NCBI GenBank assembly: GCA_905372875.1
Contig: CAJPQU010000002.1
Location: forward strand, 1 to 37,778
Source of the DNA: an uncultured Schwartzia sp.
GTDB lineage: Bacteria; Bacillota; Negativicutes; Selenomonadales; Selenomonadaceae
Direction of reading: 5' to 3'
Length of the DNA: 37,778 nt
Positions 16,169 to 24,796 of the stretch are shown here, in pieces. Numbering within the stretch: position 1 is the stretch's first letter; each line of letters opens with the position of its first letter. Under the pieces are notes generated by a model. The model did no database searches. It was not told where the DNA came from and was given only the letters and a program-made list of their open reading frames with translations. The translations under genes were made by a program, and so were the position numbers.

Positions 16169-17068
16169 TCATGGCATGGGAAAACGCCGCTCCTGCTGCG
16201 CCGCTTGATATGTCCGATACGATACATCCGGACTGAACAATAAGCCTTCATGTGTTGAATCCCCGCGAATCAGCTGCCGCCAACTGCTTGCATAATAAAT
16301 CTGCACGGCTTCCTCGTACACTGCCGGAACCGGAACCGTCGTCTGCTCAAAGGGCAGCCGAAGGATCCGGGAAAACAGTTCTTTTGTCAAGGTCATCTGC
16401 CGCCCTGGAAACTCTTGCGGATAATAATTCACGCGTTGGGAATCATCGAAATGCGCCAACTGAAACTCTTCATAGAGCCGAAATCGCTCCCGGAGCGGCA
16501 AATGCAAGATGCGTTCCCGCTCCGTTGGCGCAATCACCAGCGGAACGCCTCCCGCCATCGCCTCTCGATACCGATCTTCCTCCATGGCCAGCGCGTAAAG
16601 CTCCATCTGATAGGAACGCAGTTCCTCCATCCGCGTTCCGCCATCATGAACCGCATCCAGCGGATGAATATCGATGAAAATCCCTTGATTAAAATAATTG
16701 ATGTCCGGCAACATCGCCATGGTCGCACTATTCCTGAGCCGGGCAATGCCAAACAACGCCCCGTCCGTATACGCCGTCTGGAAAAAATACGGCTCCGCCA
16801 ATTCTTGAGAAGCCACTTCCTTGAGCCGCTCATAATCGGGCCGCATCATCACCAAATCCATATCGTCGTCCCACGGCACGAAACCCCCGTGACGCACCGC
16901 CCCCAAAAGCGTCCCCCACGCGGCGAAATAACGCAGATGGTATTTCTCACAGATGCGCTCCAATTCCGCCAGCATATTGAGCTCGATATCCCAAACGCGC
17001 TTACGGTGCGCCGTCACCAAAAAGCCTGACCGGATCTCATCGCGATATACATCCTTCACCCAAGCCAC
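16169..17068 (-). CDS. LicD family phosphotransferase (copy 1)
   Basis: LicD-type nucleotidyltransferase-fold protein, 299 aa. The family hallmark GTLLGAVRH...PWDDDMD is at residues 52-71, with the metal-binding aspartates at 67-69 and 71. A basic N-terminal segment (YRDEIRSGFLVTAHRKR) is shared with copies 2 and 3. Known LicD proteins transfer phosphocholine from CDP-choline to surface sugars; related proteins transfer other phospho-alcohols. The acceptor here is unknown. It lies 4 nt after the sulfatase-like gene, with GGGGAGAGG as ribosome site inside that gene's end, so the two are coupled. It is most similar to copy 2, which precedes the sulfatase-like gene. Confidence 0.88.
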   Translation of the reverse strand: MAWVKDVYRDEIRSGFLVTAHRKRVWDIELNMLAELERICEKYHLRYFAAWGTLLGAVRHGGFVPWDDDMDLVMMRPDYERLKEVASQELAEPYFFQTAYTDGALFGIARLRNSATMAMLPDINYFNQGIFIDIHPLDAVHDGGTRMEELRSYQMELYALAMEEDRYREAMAGGVPLVIAPTERERILHLPLRERFRLYEEFQLAHFDDSQRVNYYPQEFPGRQMTLTKELFSRILRLPFEQTTVPVPAVYEEAVQIYYASSWRQLIRGDSTHEGLLFSPDVSYRTYQAAQQERRFPMP

Positions 17069-17072
17069 GGCT

Positions 17073-19178
17073 TCACCTCTCCCCTGCGTTCTTAAACCAC
17101 AACGGCCGCGCCGCCCGCATGTCCGGCCAGTGATGCCCCTCGTCGTTAAAGGATGAGGTCAGATCCCGCGCAATCCCTAAAAAGTAGTCCCAGAGTGCCG
17201 TATCCTCTACTCCTTTCCGCTCCGCCCCCCGGGTATAAAGCCCCAGTGACGCGCCGGTCATGTCCACCGTCCCGTCCTCATCCACCGCCTCTTTAGACTC
17301 CAACCGAAATTCATGAGTCTTCGTCCTAAGGCACAGTTTATACGTCTGCCCCGGGTACACGGACGCGCTCACCGCGTAACCCCGTCCTTCGCCCCCCAAA
17401 GCTTTGGGCAAATGCCCATCCACATCATCCGGCACGGAAAACCCCGCGTGATGGCCCATAATGGGGTAGAGATCCACGGCGCTGGTCAGCTCATCGACAA
17501 ATCCCAAGGCCGGGATCCCCGCCCCGCGCATCATCAGCGCCGCCCCCACCTGGTTTTCGCTTAGGATATCCGGTTCTTCATCGTAGATCGGTACCCCGTG
17601 ATCGGAAAAGACCTGCACGATATACTCCTCTTCGGAATAGTGAGCGGTAAGATAATCGAACAGCACCCCGAGGCTTCGATCCGCCGCCGCGATCCCCTCC
17701 TGATTGGCACAGGTATAGAGGGGCGCGTGGGGGAGATAGACGCTGGCCTTTTGCGTGGCACTGCCTGCCAGCCGATCCCGCAGGGCGAGCTTTGTCTGCG
17801 CAGTCAGCGGCACCGGATGCTTGCGCGCAGTCCATGGATGTGTATCCGTCGTATGGACAAAAAGATATTGATCCGTCTCTCCAAAGGCCTCTAATTGGCG
17901 AATGGTACGCTCAACGCCGACATAGGTCGGCAGCGCATACGAATTGATAATCATGCGGTCGAATCCCCGGTCGCAGCCGCAAAACACCCCCGTCCCGTCC
18001 CCCATCAGCGTCACGCAGTGATAGCCGCATCCCTTCATCTGTTCGGACAGCGTAAGGTACTCCCGTCCCAGTTCCACGGCGGATCGCTCATTAAAAATAT
18101 TCGAATGGTGAGGGTACATCCCCGTCTTGATGGCAGCCAATGACGGAAATGTATACTCGGCCACCGAAAAATGGTCGTTAAAAATAATCCCCTGGGAGAA
18201 AAACCGCACCAAATTCGGTACATAGCGGTAATTCTCCCGGATCATTTTCTTCCAACAAAGCCCGTCCAACATAATATTGATCACAGCCCGACGGCGAGCC
18301 GGACTATGACGCAGCACCACCGGCGCTCCACTCACGAACGGCGCGGGGGAACATATCTCTGTCGAGGCATCTATGCGAAAATAGCTGGTCTCCCATTTGC
18401 TCAGCCAGGCGGAATCCTCGACTCCCTCGGCACGAAACGTGATCACTTGCTCCTCCTCGGTCCCCGACAGAGGGAGAACCACCGGCGTCGCTTCCGTCAC
18501 CGCCAGCCGCCCCACCGAAAGCGCCGCCCGCTGGAAATCAAACACGAAATCGGCACCGCAGCGCTTGAGGAACCCTTCATCGTCCTCCTTATGCTGCCCC
18601 GCCAGCCAGCTTTTCGCTCCCAAAGGTTCCTGCTCCACGTACGCGCCGACCCACCACACGGGCTTTTCCCCCGGCCGGGAAGGCAGAAACTCGCCCATCA
18701 GCGTATGCTTTTGGGCGCGTAATCCCGCTTCGGTCATGACCATCCAGCTGCTCATAAACGGCGCATAATTTCCCAGCCCCATCGCTTTCGACAACATTGC
18801 CAGCGAAGCGGCCAAATCTTTTCGCGGCAGCGTCGTCGAAATAGGATCCCCGTAAAACGCTGCACAAAGCCCCTCGTAAAGCAGTGCCTCCGTCGTCTCG
18901 CGGCGCGCCGTTAAAATCTCCGCCAACAGCCGCCACACCAAATAATTGAGGGGACGCTTCTTTTCCGCCGCCCGAGCGTATTCCAGCGCCACCTCCGTAT
19001 TGCCATGGGCCAGCGCATACCGGGCGAAAAAGATATCGAATTTCTCCGAAGCGGGACAGATCGCCTGATACGCCACCAATTCGGCCAAAAAATCATCATC
19101 GTACTGCCTGCGCTCCATCCTATCCAAAAGAGACGCAAACAACCGCTTCCCTTCCACGCTGCCCGCCGGATATTCCAT
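17073..19178 (-). CDS. Soluble sulfatase/alkaline-phosphatase-superfamily protein with TPR-like N-terminus
   Basis: Protein of 701 aa. Residues ~1-125 form a TPR-like helical domain, ~130-295 a beta-rich region, ~297-600 an alkaline-phosphatase-superfamily domain and ~605-690 a C-terminal domain shared with the 15389-16153 product. Catalytic-domain signs are the first metal Asp in INIMLDGLC, the likely nucleophile Thr or Ser in AEYTFPSLAAIKTG, HTTDTHPW and VFSDHG. The layout recalls phosphoglycerol and phosphoethanolamine transferases of the LtaS/EptA type. However, no membrane helices are present, so it probably acts in the cytoplasm as a hydrolase or transferase on phospho-substituted sugars (inference). 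GGAGGGAGGGG precedes the ATG. It is flanked by LicD genes on both sides. Confidence 0.8.
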   Translation of the reverse strand: MEYPAGSVEGKRLFASLLDRMERRQYDDDFLAELVAYQAICPASEKFDIFFARYALAHGNTEVALEYARAAEKKRPLNYLVWRLLAEILTARRETTEALLYEGLCAAFYGDPISTTLPRKDLAASLAMLSKAMGLGNYAPFMSSWMVMTEAGLRAQKHTLMGEFLPSRPGEKPVWWVGAYVEQEPLGAKSWLAGQHKEDDEGFLKRCGADFVFDFQRAALSVGRLAVTEATPVVLPLSGTEEEQVITFRAEGVEDSAWLSKWETSYFRIDASTEICSPAPFVSGAPVVLRHSPARRRAVINIMLDGLCWKKMIRENYRYVPNLVRFFSQGIIFNDHFSVAEYTFPSLAAIKTGMYPHHSNIFNERSAVELGREYLTLSEQMKGCGYHCVTLMGDGTGVFCGCDRGFDRMIINSYALPTYVGVERTIRQLEAFGETDQYLFVHTTDTHPWTARKHPVPLTAQTKLALRDRLAGSATQKASVYLPHAPLYTCANQEGIAAADRSLGVLFDYLTAHYSEEEYIVQVFSDHGVPIYDEEPDILSENQVGAALMMRGAGIPALGFVDELTSAVDLYPIMGHHAGFSVPDDVDGHLPKALGGEGRGYAVSASVYPGQTYKLCLRTKTHEFRLESKEAVDEDGTVDMTGASLGLYTRGAERKGVEDTALWDYFLGIARDLTSSFNDEGHHWPDMRAARPLWFKNAGER

Positions 19179-19219
19179 CTGGCCCCTCCCTCCGTACTCT
19201 CGTTGCCATCAAAACTCCG

Positions 19220-20134
19220 TCAATTCCCCTTCGCATCCAAGACCGCATAGTAGTCTGTATAGGGAACATCCGGACTAAATAAAGTATCCCCATTGTGATC
19301 CGAAGCAAACTTTACAAATTGATGATAATCGCCGAAAAGCTCATGGAGGAGCGGCTCATAACCGGCAGGAGCCGCGATCGTCTTTCCCTCGAAAGACAGC
19401 CGCACCGTATCCGAATACCAAGCCCGGTCGATATGCGGATACCTTCCCTCCAATTCAAACCCGAAAAAGTTTAATCGTTCTGACTCCGCGAAATGCTCGG
19501 TCTGAAACCGCTCATACTCACGATACCGTTCTTTTTTCGGCAGTTTCAGCAGCGCTTCGCGCGCCGCCGCCGAAATATAGGTTTTCATCCCATGCGCCAC
19601 CAGATAACGATATAACTCCTCCTGTACCGAAAGGAGATACATCTCCATCTGGATCAGCGCCACCTTCTCCATGTGCGGCGATCCGTCGCGCACCGCATCC
19701 AAAGGGAAAATATCGAGAAAAATGCCCTGATGGTTACGCATCTCCGGATGTTCCAAGCCCAACGTCCCACTGTGGCGTAGTTTCGTTATGTGATAAAACG
19801 CGCCCTCTGTATAGACGTTCTGAAAAAACAGCGGGCTTTCAAATTCTGTCGGGCCGACCTCTTGCAATTTCTCATAATCTGGGCGCGGCATCATCACGTC
19901 AATATCGTCATCCCAAGGAATAAATCCCTGATGACGCACCGCGCCTAAAAGGGTTCCGCCGTCCGCGTAATAGGAAAGTCCGTATTTCTCGCAGACCCGC
20001 TCCAACTCCGCCAACATCGTCAACTCAATTTCCCAAATCCGTTTTCGGTGAGCCGTCACCAAAAAGCCTGACCGTATCTCATCCCGATATAGATCACGAA
20101 TCCACGCCACGCCTTCATCGCTTCCTTTATCCAT
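19220..20134 (-). CDS. LicD family phosphotransferase (copy 2)
   Basis: LicD protein of 304 aa. The hallmark GTLLGAVRHQGFIPWDDDID is at ~60-79, with aspartates 75-77 and 79. The N-terminal YRDEIRSGFLVTAHRKR is identical over its length to that of copy 1. The C-terminal LFSPDVPYTDYYAV matches the tails of copies 1 and 3. It presumably transfers a phospho-alcohol from a CDP donor to a sugar hydroxyl. It lies 41 nt upstream of the sulfatase-like gene. The pair copy 2 + sulfatase-like and the pair copy 1 + sulfatase-less paralogue look like a duplicated two-gene unit. Confidence 0.88.
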   Translation of the reverse strand: MDKGSDEGVAWIRDLYRDEIRSGFLVTAHRKRIWEIELTMLAELERVCEKYGLSYYADGGTLLGAVRHQGFIPWDDDIDVMMPRPDYEKLQEVGPTEFESPLFFQNVYTEGAFYHITKLRHSGTLGLEHPEMRNHQGIFLDIFPLDAVRDGSPHMEKVALIQMEMYLLSVQEELYRYLVAHGMKTYISAAAREALLKLPKKERYREYERFQTEHFAESERLNFFGFELEGRYPHIDRAWYSDTVRLSFEGKTIAAPAGYEPLLHELFGDYHQFVKFASDHNGDTLFSPDVPYTDYYAVLDAKGN

Positions 20135-20192
20135 GCTCCATGCCCCGAACGCCTGACATAAGCCCCCTCACAGGATGACCTCGTGTCCGCAG

Positions 20193-21086
20193 TCAGGAAA
20201 AATCGATCTTTTCCAAACACTCGGTATAAGGAATATCCGCACTGAACAAACAATCATGCGTCAAGGGTGGCAGGGGATCCGGAAAAGCATGGTAATCGCC
20301 ATAATGACACGATAGGATTTCATCGTACGCCGCCGGCGCCGGCAGCCGCAGCGTCTCAAAGGGAAGGTCGATGACCTCGTCGAACCATTGACGCTCCCAG
20401 CTTGCGCTGTTGCCGCAGATCGCCGACACCAAATTGTTCACCATGCGGGACGTTCCATACCTCTCCGCCGCTATCGCCTCGAACTGACGCAGCCTTTCTT
20501 CCCGGGGTATCGCCACCAAGGCCAGCAAATCCTTAGTGGGCAGATAGCTCTTCGCTCCCTGCCGAATCCCTTCGATAATGCCATCAGGATTATACACCGT
20601 CGCCCAAATTTCTCCCTGCATCGCCAAGATCTCCTCTTCCACTGGCGACCCATCCGCCGCAGCATCCAAGGCGTCAATATCAATGAAAATCCCTTGATGG
20701 ATGTCCTTGACCTCCGGGTACTGAATAGCAGAAGTTCGGCTGTCCCGCAGTTTTGACATCCCTAACACAAAGCGCTTATCCGTATAAAGATCCTGAAAAA
20801 AATAATAGGGCGGCAGCTCCCCGACGATCACCTGTTTCAATCGATCATAGTCAGGGCGCGGCATCATAAGATCAATATCATCGTCCCAGGGGATGAATCC
20901 CTGATGACGTACCGCCCCCAAAAGCGTCCCGTAACTCATGAAATACGTGAGCCCATATTTTTTGCAAATCCGATCAAACACCGCCACTAAATTCAGTTCC
21001 ACATTCCAGACCTTTTTACGGTCAAACGTCACCAAAAATCCGTCCCGCAGCTCATCGCGATACAAATCACGAATATATTCTTCCAT
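20193..21086 (-). CDS. LicD family phosphotransferase (copy 3)
   Basis: LicD protein with GTLLGAVRHQGFIPWDDDID at ~53-72, preceded by YRDELRDGFLVTFDRKK, so it is a paralogue of copies 1 and 2. I place the start at the ATG at 21086 (297 aa), with GGGGAG 9 nt upstream, because this aligns with the N-terminus of copy 1. The frame stays open and protein-like for another 32 codons. A GTG at 21155 with GAAGGG upstream is a realistic alternative, whereas the TTG at 21182 lies in the T-run of a terminator. Transcription must either read through that terminator or start from an unseen promoter between 21087 and 21180. Confidence 0.85.
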   Translation of the reverse strand: MEEYIRDLYRDELRDGFLVTFDRKKVWNVELNLVAVFDRICKKYGLTYFMSYGTLLGAVRHQGFIPWDDDIDLMMPRPDYDRLKQVIVGELPPYYFFQDLYTDKRFVLGMSKLRDSRTSAIQYPEVKDIHQGIFIDIDALDAAADGSPVEEEILAMQGEIWATVYNPDGIIEGIRQGAKSYLPTKDLLALVAIPREERLRQFEAIAAERYGTSRMVNNLVSAICGNSASWERQWFDEVIDLPFETLRLPAPAAYDEILSCHYGDYHAFPDPLPPLTHDCLFSADIPYTECLEKIDFS

Positions 21087-21172
21087 CCGATCTCTCTCCC
21101 CGAAGCCATCGCATAACGCATCAAAATAATACGTTAGAAAATATTCGTCATCCACTTTAAAAAGCCCTTCAT

Positions 21173-21212
21173 CCCAAAACAAAAACGGCGAACGCCAACG
21201 CCCACCGTTTTT
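21173..21212 (-). terminator. Strong intrinsic terminator inside the LicD array
   Basis: A continuous 14-bp stem (21181-21212, three G-T pairs) with a 4-nt TTGG loop is followed on the minus strand by TTTTTGTTTT. A5 and T5 flank the core, so it can work in both directions. It lies 6 nt after the stop of LicD copy 4. Confidence 0.85.
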
Positions 21213-21218
21213 CCCTCG

Positions 21219-22079
21219 TTATATCGCTCCACTGTCCGCGCACAATTCTTCGCCGTCGGAAAAGCGAAGGCATGCGGCAGCGGAATTTCCGTGACGATCC
21301 TTCAGCGGGGGCAACGCCATATAATCGCCGTAATTGACCCGCAGCACGCCATCGTACCCTTGGGGCGCCAAAAATTTGCAGTCTTCAAACGTCATTTCCA
21401 CAGTCTTCTCAAACCAAGCCCGTTCGTATTTACGCCCCCAAATATCCCCCGTATTATGGGAAATCAGATACCGCTTCGGCTGCCCGGTGCGCGCCCAAAC
21501 GGCTAATTTATGGTGCCAAGCCATGCTCCAATCCCGCGGGATCGCCGAAAGTGCCTGAAAAAAGAGACGCTCGGTCACGGACGTACCTTCATGCGCCCCT
21601 ACCGGCGCCCACAAAAATTTGCGCAAAATCCGACAGCCGTGGTTAGCAATCGGCTGCCGCCAATCGTCATAAGCCTCATCCAGCGGGAAAATATCAATAC
21701 ACAGCCCCGTCTTTTGCGTCAGCACGCCCTGTCCGACCCGGATATACTCCGTATTCTTGCGCCGCAGTTTGCCATAGACCCAGCGATAACCCGGATCATT
21801 GGCCGCGTTCTGGAAAAAGAACCGCTCATGATCGATCACATCGTCTACGACACGGCAAAACGTCTCATAATCGCCCCGCAACATATCGGCATCCATATCA
21901 TCGTCCCATGGAATGAAACCCTTATGGCGCACCGCCCCCAAAAGCGTTCCTCCAGACATGGCATACGAGATGCCGCAAACACGGCAGATGCGGTCAAATT
22001 CTTTGTATATCTCCAATAACTCCCGCTGAAACTTGCGCCGATGAGGTTCGTCAAGCTTTACCGCCTGCTTATCATCCAT
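21219..22079 (-). CDS. LicD family phosphotransferase (copy 4, divergent)
   Basis: LicD protein of 286 aa. GGTLLGAVRHKGFIPWDDDM lies near residues 43-62, followed by DADMLRGDY. It lacks the YRDExRxGFLVT prefix of the other three and has a different C-terminal half (CIDIFPLDEAYDDW, WGRKYERAWF, MTFEDCKFLAPQGYD). It is thus closer to stand-alone LicD proteins of pneumococcal type and is the best candidate for using the CDP donor made by the three genes just upstream. The ATG at 22079 has GGGGAG 8 nt before it; a GTG three codons earlier is less likely. It ends the upstream transcript at a strong terminator. Confidence 0.88.
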   Translation of the reverse strand: MDDKQAVKLDEPHRRKFQRELLEIYKEFDRICRVCGISYAMSGGTLLGAVRHKGFIPWDDDMDADMLRGDYETFCRVVDDVIDHERFFFQNAANDPGYRWVYGKLRRKNTEYIRVGQGVLTQKTGLCIDIFPLDEAYDDWRQPIANHGCRILRKFLWAPVGAHEGTSVTERLFFQALSAIPRDWSMAWHHKLAVWARTGQPKRYLISHNTGDIWGRKYERAWFEKTVEMTFEDCKFLAPQGYDGVLRVNYGDYMALPPLKDRHGNSAAACLRFSDGEELCADSGAI

Positions 22080-22110
22080 CCCGCTCACTCCCCATCCGCC
22101 ACAAACTGAC

Positions 22111-22872
22111 TTAATCTCGCCTTAGCAAAAACAGCCACTGTTTTGTCTCCTGCCGCGCTTTGATATCCTCGACAAAAAATTCCTCACTTCGCACCATTTG
22201 GAACTCTGCCGCGTAAAGAGGAGCAAAAAGCCCGTCGTATTCTTCCCGGGTTCGATAAATAGCGCTGTACTCTGCCGCCAGCTCATCAGAATAAAACTGA
22301 TTCAGTGTCAGCCGCTTTTCCATAGCAATCGGTTCTGAAATATAGAGAATAGCCGAAGGAGCCAGCAGCGCGGGCAGCTTCGCCAAGCACTTCTTCAGGA
22401 CACCATCATTGATATACATCATGACTCCGCCCGCGATGACGAAGCGGTCAAACAGTATGCCTTGTGGTAGCTCCAACCGCCCTTCCGCCAAATCTTCAAA
22501 GGAACCGCAAAGAAAATGTGTGTGCTCCGTCCGCCGAATATCCTCACGGCCTTTTGCCAGCGTCACAAAGTCCTCGACATAATCCACGCCAACGTAATGG
22601 GACGCGGTTTCTAAGATATGTTTGGTAATCCGTCCCGTTCCAAATCCCCACTCCAGCACTCGGCTGTTTCCTGTAAGTTCTAAAAGCGGCAGTCGTTCCG
22701 AGACTTCATAGTCTGTCCAAGCGGTGATTTTCTCCGGTGCTTTATCCCCGCAAAGGACCACCGGCGCGTCTACATGGATACCGCCCTTCTCCATAGCCCG
22801 CTTCGCGTAAAAATCATGGATACGCGCTACATTGACCGCAATTTTTTCTCCACTCACCCGGCTGTCCTTCAC
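22111..22872 (-). CDS. Class I SAM-dependent methyltransferase
   Basis: Soluble 253-aa protein with a Rossmann methyltransferase core. Motif I is VLEWGFGTG (72-80), the acidic end of strand 2 is in YVGVDYVEDF, and the post-motif FDRFVIAGGVMMYI lies near 145-160. The substrate cannot be read from sequence. Its place between the HisC-like enzyme and LicD copy 4 makes phosphoethanolamine (to phosphocholine) one possible substrate, or an O-methylation of the glycan another; both are inference. The start is GTG at 22872 with GAGGAG 11 nt upstream, 15 nt after the HisC-like stop, so the genes are cotranscribed. Confidence 0.8.
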   Translation of the reverse strand: MKDSRVSGEKIAVNVARIHDFYAKRAMEKGGIHVDAPVVLCGDKAPEKITAWTDYEVSERLPLLELTGNSRVLEWGFGTGRITKHILETASHYVGVDYVEDFVTLAKGREDIRRTEHTHFLCGSFEDLAEGRLELPQGILFDRFVIAGGVMMYINDGVLKKCLAKLPALLAPSAILYISEPIAMEKRLTLNQFYSDELAAEYSAIYRTREEYDGLFAPLYAAEFQMVRSEEFFVEDIKARQETKQWLFLLRRD

Positions 22873-22887
22873 GTATTTTTTCTCTCC

Positions 22888-23949
22888 TCACCTTTGGTCG
22901 ATGTCCAAAAAAGCTGCCACAAACTTCTCCATGACCCGACGGCTGCCCGTAGAGATACGGATATAATCCTGCAGAAGATGCTTGTCCCCATAGGTCTTGA
23001 CCAAGATCTTCCGCTCTTTCAGCGCCGCTTCAACCTCCCTTGGGCATTTTTCCGGCTTCACCAAGACGAAATTACCGCCATGGTCATGGCGCGGTTCATA
23101 TCCAGCTCGTGTCAAAGCCTCCATGAGGTACAGCCGCCCCTCTTTTTCCGTCTGGATTAATGCTTCAATAATGTCCAGCCGCCGCAGCAGCGCTTCACCG
23201 AACAAGAGAGCCACGGAATTTGCCTCAAAGGTCGGGCGCATCCGATTGAGATAGGTCACAATCTCCGGGCGCGACACCGCATAGCCCAACCGCAGCCCAG
23301 CCAGCGAAAACAGCTTGGAAAACGTCCGCAAGACCACCACATTGTCATAGCGTTCCGCTAAATCCAAATAGGAAACCTCACAAAAATAATGATACGCCTC
23401 ATCAATGACCACTACAGCGTCATGCTCCGCTGCTTTCCTGATGATGCGCTCCACCTCATCCCGAGGCAATAGGCCTCCCGCCGGATTATTCGGCGAGAGC
23501 AGCACTACCAGTGAGGTATCCTGACCAATGGCGCCTAAAAAAGCCTCCGTCGGAAACGCCAAATCTTCCCCGAGGGGCACGCCCTGGTGGGTGACGCCGA
23601 ACATTTCACAGTATACCTCATACATAGCAAAGGACGGCGTCACCGTCACCACTTGCGTTCCCGGCAGAGCGAATACTTCAAAGACATGCTTAATGGCCAT
23701 CTCCGACCCATCCGTCAAGGCGAACCGATCCTCCGGCAAATGGTGGTACGCCGCTAACGCCGCCAAAAGCCTGTCCGGCTCCGGGTAAGTGGCTAAAAAG
23801 GCCGGTGTTATCTTGGCCCGTACCTCCGCCACGAAATCTACCGGCAAGCCCTCGGGATTCTCATTCATATCCAGCCGCCAAAAATCGCCGCGGCCTCCTT
23901 CAGGAAAAATACGCGTCAATTTTTCCAGCACCGGATTTATCTTCACCAT
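22888..23949 (-). CDS. HisC-like PLP aminotransferase/decarboxylase
   Basis: Fold-type I PLP enzyme, 353 aa, of the histidinol-phosphate aminotransferase group. NENP is at 29-32, SPNNPAGG at 152-159, DEAYHYF at 183-189, the PLP lysine is Lys212 in TFSKLFSLAGLRLGY, and a late RISTGSRR provides the phosphate-binding arginine. No other histidine gene is near; it sits between a LicC-like cytidylyltransferase and a methyltransferase. Relatives in Campylobacter capsule loci are L-serine-phosphate decarboxylases or make serinol phosphate. I therefore favour production of a phospho-amino-alcohol for CDP activation (inference). A true HisC role is the alternative. GGAG precedes the ATG, and the gap to the cytidylyltransferase is 15 nt. 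Confidence 0.75.
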   Translation of the reverse strand: MVKINPVLEKLTRIFPEGGRGDFWRLDMNENPEGLPVDFVAEVRAKITPAFLATYPEPDRLLAALAAYHHLPEDRFALTDGSEMAIKHVFEVFALPGTQVVTVTPSFAMYEVYCEMFGVTHQGVPLGEDLAFPTEAFLGAIGQDTSLVVLLSPNNPAGGLLPRDEVERIIRKAAEHDAVVVIDEAYHYFCEVSYLDLAERYDNVVVLRTFSKLFSLAGLRLGYAVSRPEIVTYLNRMRPTFEANSVALLFGEALLRRLDIIEALIQTEKEGRLYLMEALTRAGYEPRHDHGGNFVLVKPEKCPREVEAALKERKILVKTYGDKHLLQDYIRISTGSRRVMEKFVAAFLDIDQR

Positions 23950-23964
23950 ATTGCTCCACTCCGT

Positions 23965-24693
23965 TTACTTTGTGTCGCCCTGTTTATTCCTTTTCCAAAT
24001 ATAATCCATGATGCGCTCATAATCTTCGATGTAATCCACCTCGGCCCAGAAATGCCCGGCCACGTCCCGCACATAAACATCCTGCTCGGCACTGCACCGA
24101 TAGAGAATATCCTCCCACCAGAAATTATACTGCTCCGCCTCGATGAGATAGTTCATCATCGCCTTAAAGGACGATATGAAAGCCGGTTTGACACGTCCCA
24201 CCCCCACATATTCATGGGTGCGGATTTCCCGCTCCAACTCTTTTCCGTATTTCACGATCTTATTGCCCTCGCAGCCGAAAAAATAATCGCCCTCATTGAG
24301 GCGCACTAATGACGAATCCGCCAAAAGGAGGGCATTTTTATTCTCTTCCAAGAGAATATCTAAAATATCCTGTTCCCAGAATACATCGGCATTCATGAGA
24401 AACAAATCTTCATTATCAGGAATAAATTCCCGTGCAAACCACAGTGAACCCAAGCTGTTCGTCACCCGGTAAAAAGGGTTATAAAGAGTGGAAATCCCCA
24501 ATTCCGCAATTTCCCGCTCAATCATCTGATGCTGATAGCCCACCACTACAGTCGGCTGAATCTCATTTTTTAGGAGCATCTCGCAGGTCCGCCGGAGAAT
24601 CGCCTTCCCTTCAATTTCCAATAAACACTTCGGTTTATCCACGTGCCGACTGATCCGGCTGCCGACCCCCGCCGCCATAATAATTGCTTTCAT
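23965..24693 (-). CDS. LicC-like nucleotidyltransferase (CTP:phospho-alcohol cytidylyltransferase)
   Basis: Single-domain nucleotidyltransferase of 242 aa. The start MKAIIMAAGVGSRI...KPKCLLEI is the nucleotide-binding signature, NADVFW holds the metal-binding Asp, and FWWEDILY and AEVDYIEDYERI resemble the active-site and C-terminal parts of LicC. Its length and features fit LicC (phosphocholine cytidylyltransferase) better than sugar-1-phosphate thymidylyltransferases, which are longer. The product would be CDP-choline, CDP-ethanolamine or a similar donor for the LicD proteins downstream. TTAGGAGG lies 8 nt before the ATG. It is the first gene of the tight set LicC-HisC-methyltransferase-LicD. 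The 103-nt gap on its 5' side shows no clear promoter. Confidence 0.8.
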   Translation of the reverse strand: MKAIIMAAGVGSRISRHVDKPKCLLEIEGKAILRRTCEMLLKNEIQPTVVVGYQHQMIEREIAELGISTLYNPFYRVTNSLGSLWFAREFIPDNEDLFLMNADVFWEQDILDILLEENKNALLLADSSLVRLNEGDYFFGCEGNKIVKYGKELEREIRTHEYVGVGRVKPAFISSFKAMMNYLIEAEQYNFWWEDILYRCSAEQDVYVRDVAGHFWAEVDYIEDYERIMDYIWKRNKQGDTK

Positions 24694-24796
24694 CTGCCAA
24701 GCCTCCTAAATCACAAACTGAAAATCTTACCCCTCTAAAATGTATCGTCGTTTCCTCGAAAATCTTTAATCGACATATATATCACCGAACTTTCCC

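Noticed and set aside
22888..23949. Histidine biosynthesis gene hisC as a firm call
   Set aside because: No other his gene is nearby and the gene is embedded between LicC-like and methyltransferase genes; the family is sure but the specific function is not.
24694..24796. Promoter or terminator between the HAD gene and the LicC-like gene
   Set aside because: No paired stem with T-run and no acceptable -35/-10 pair was found on the minus strand.
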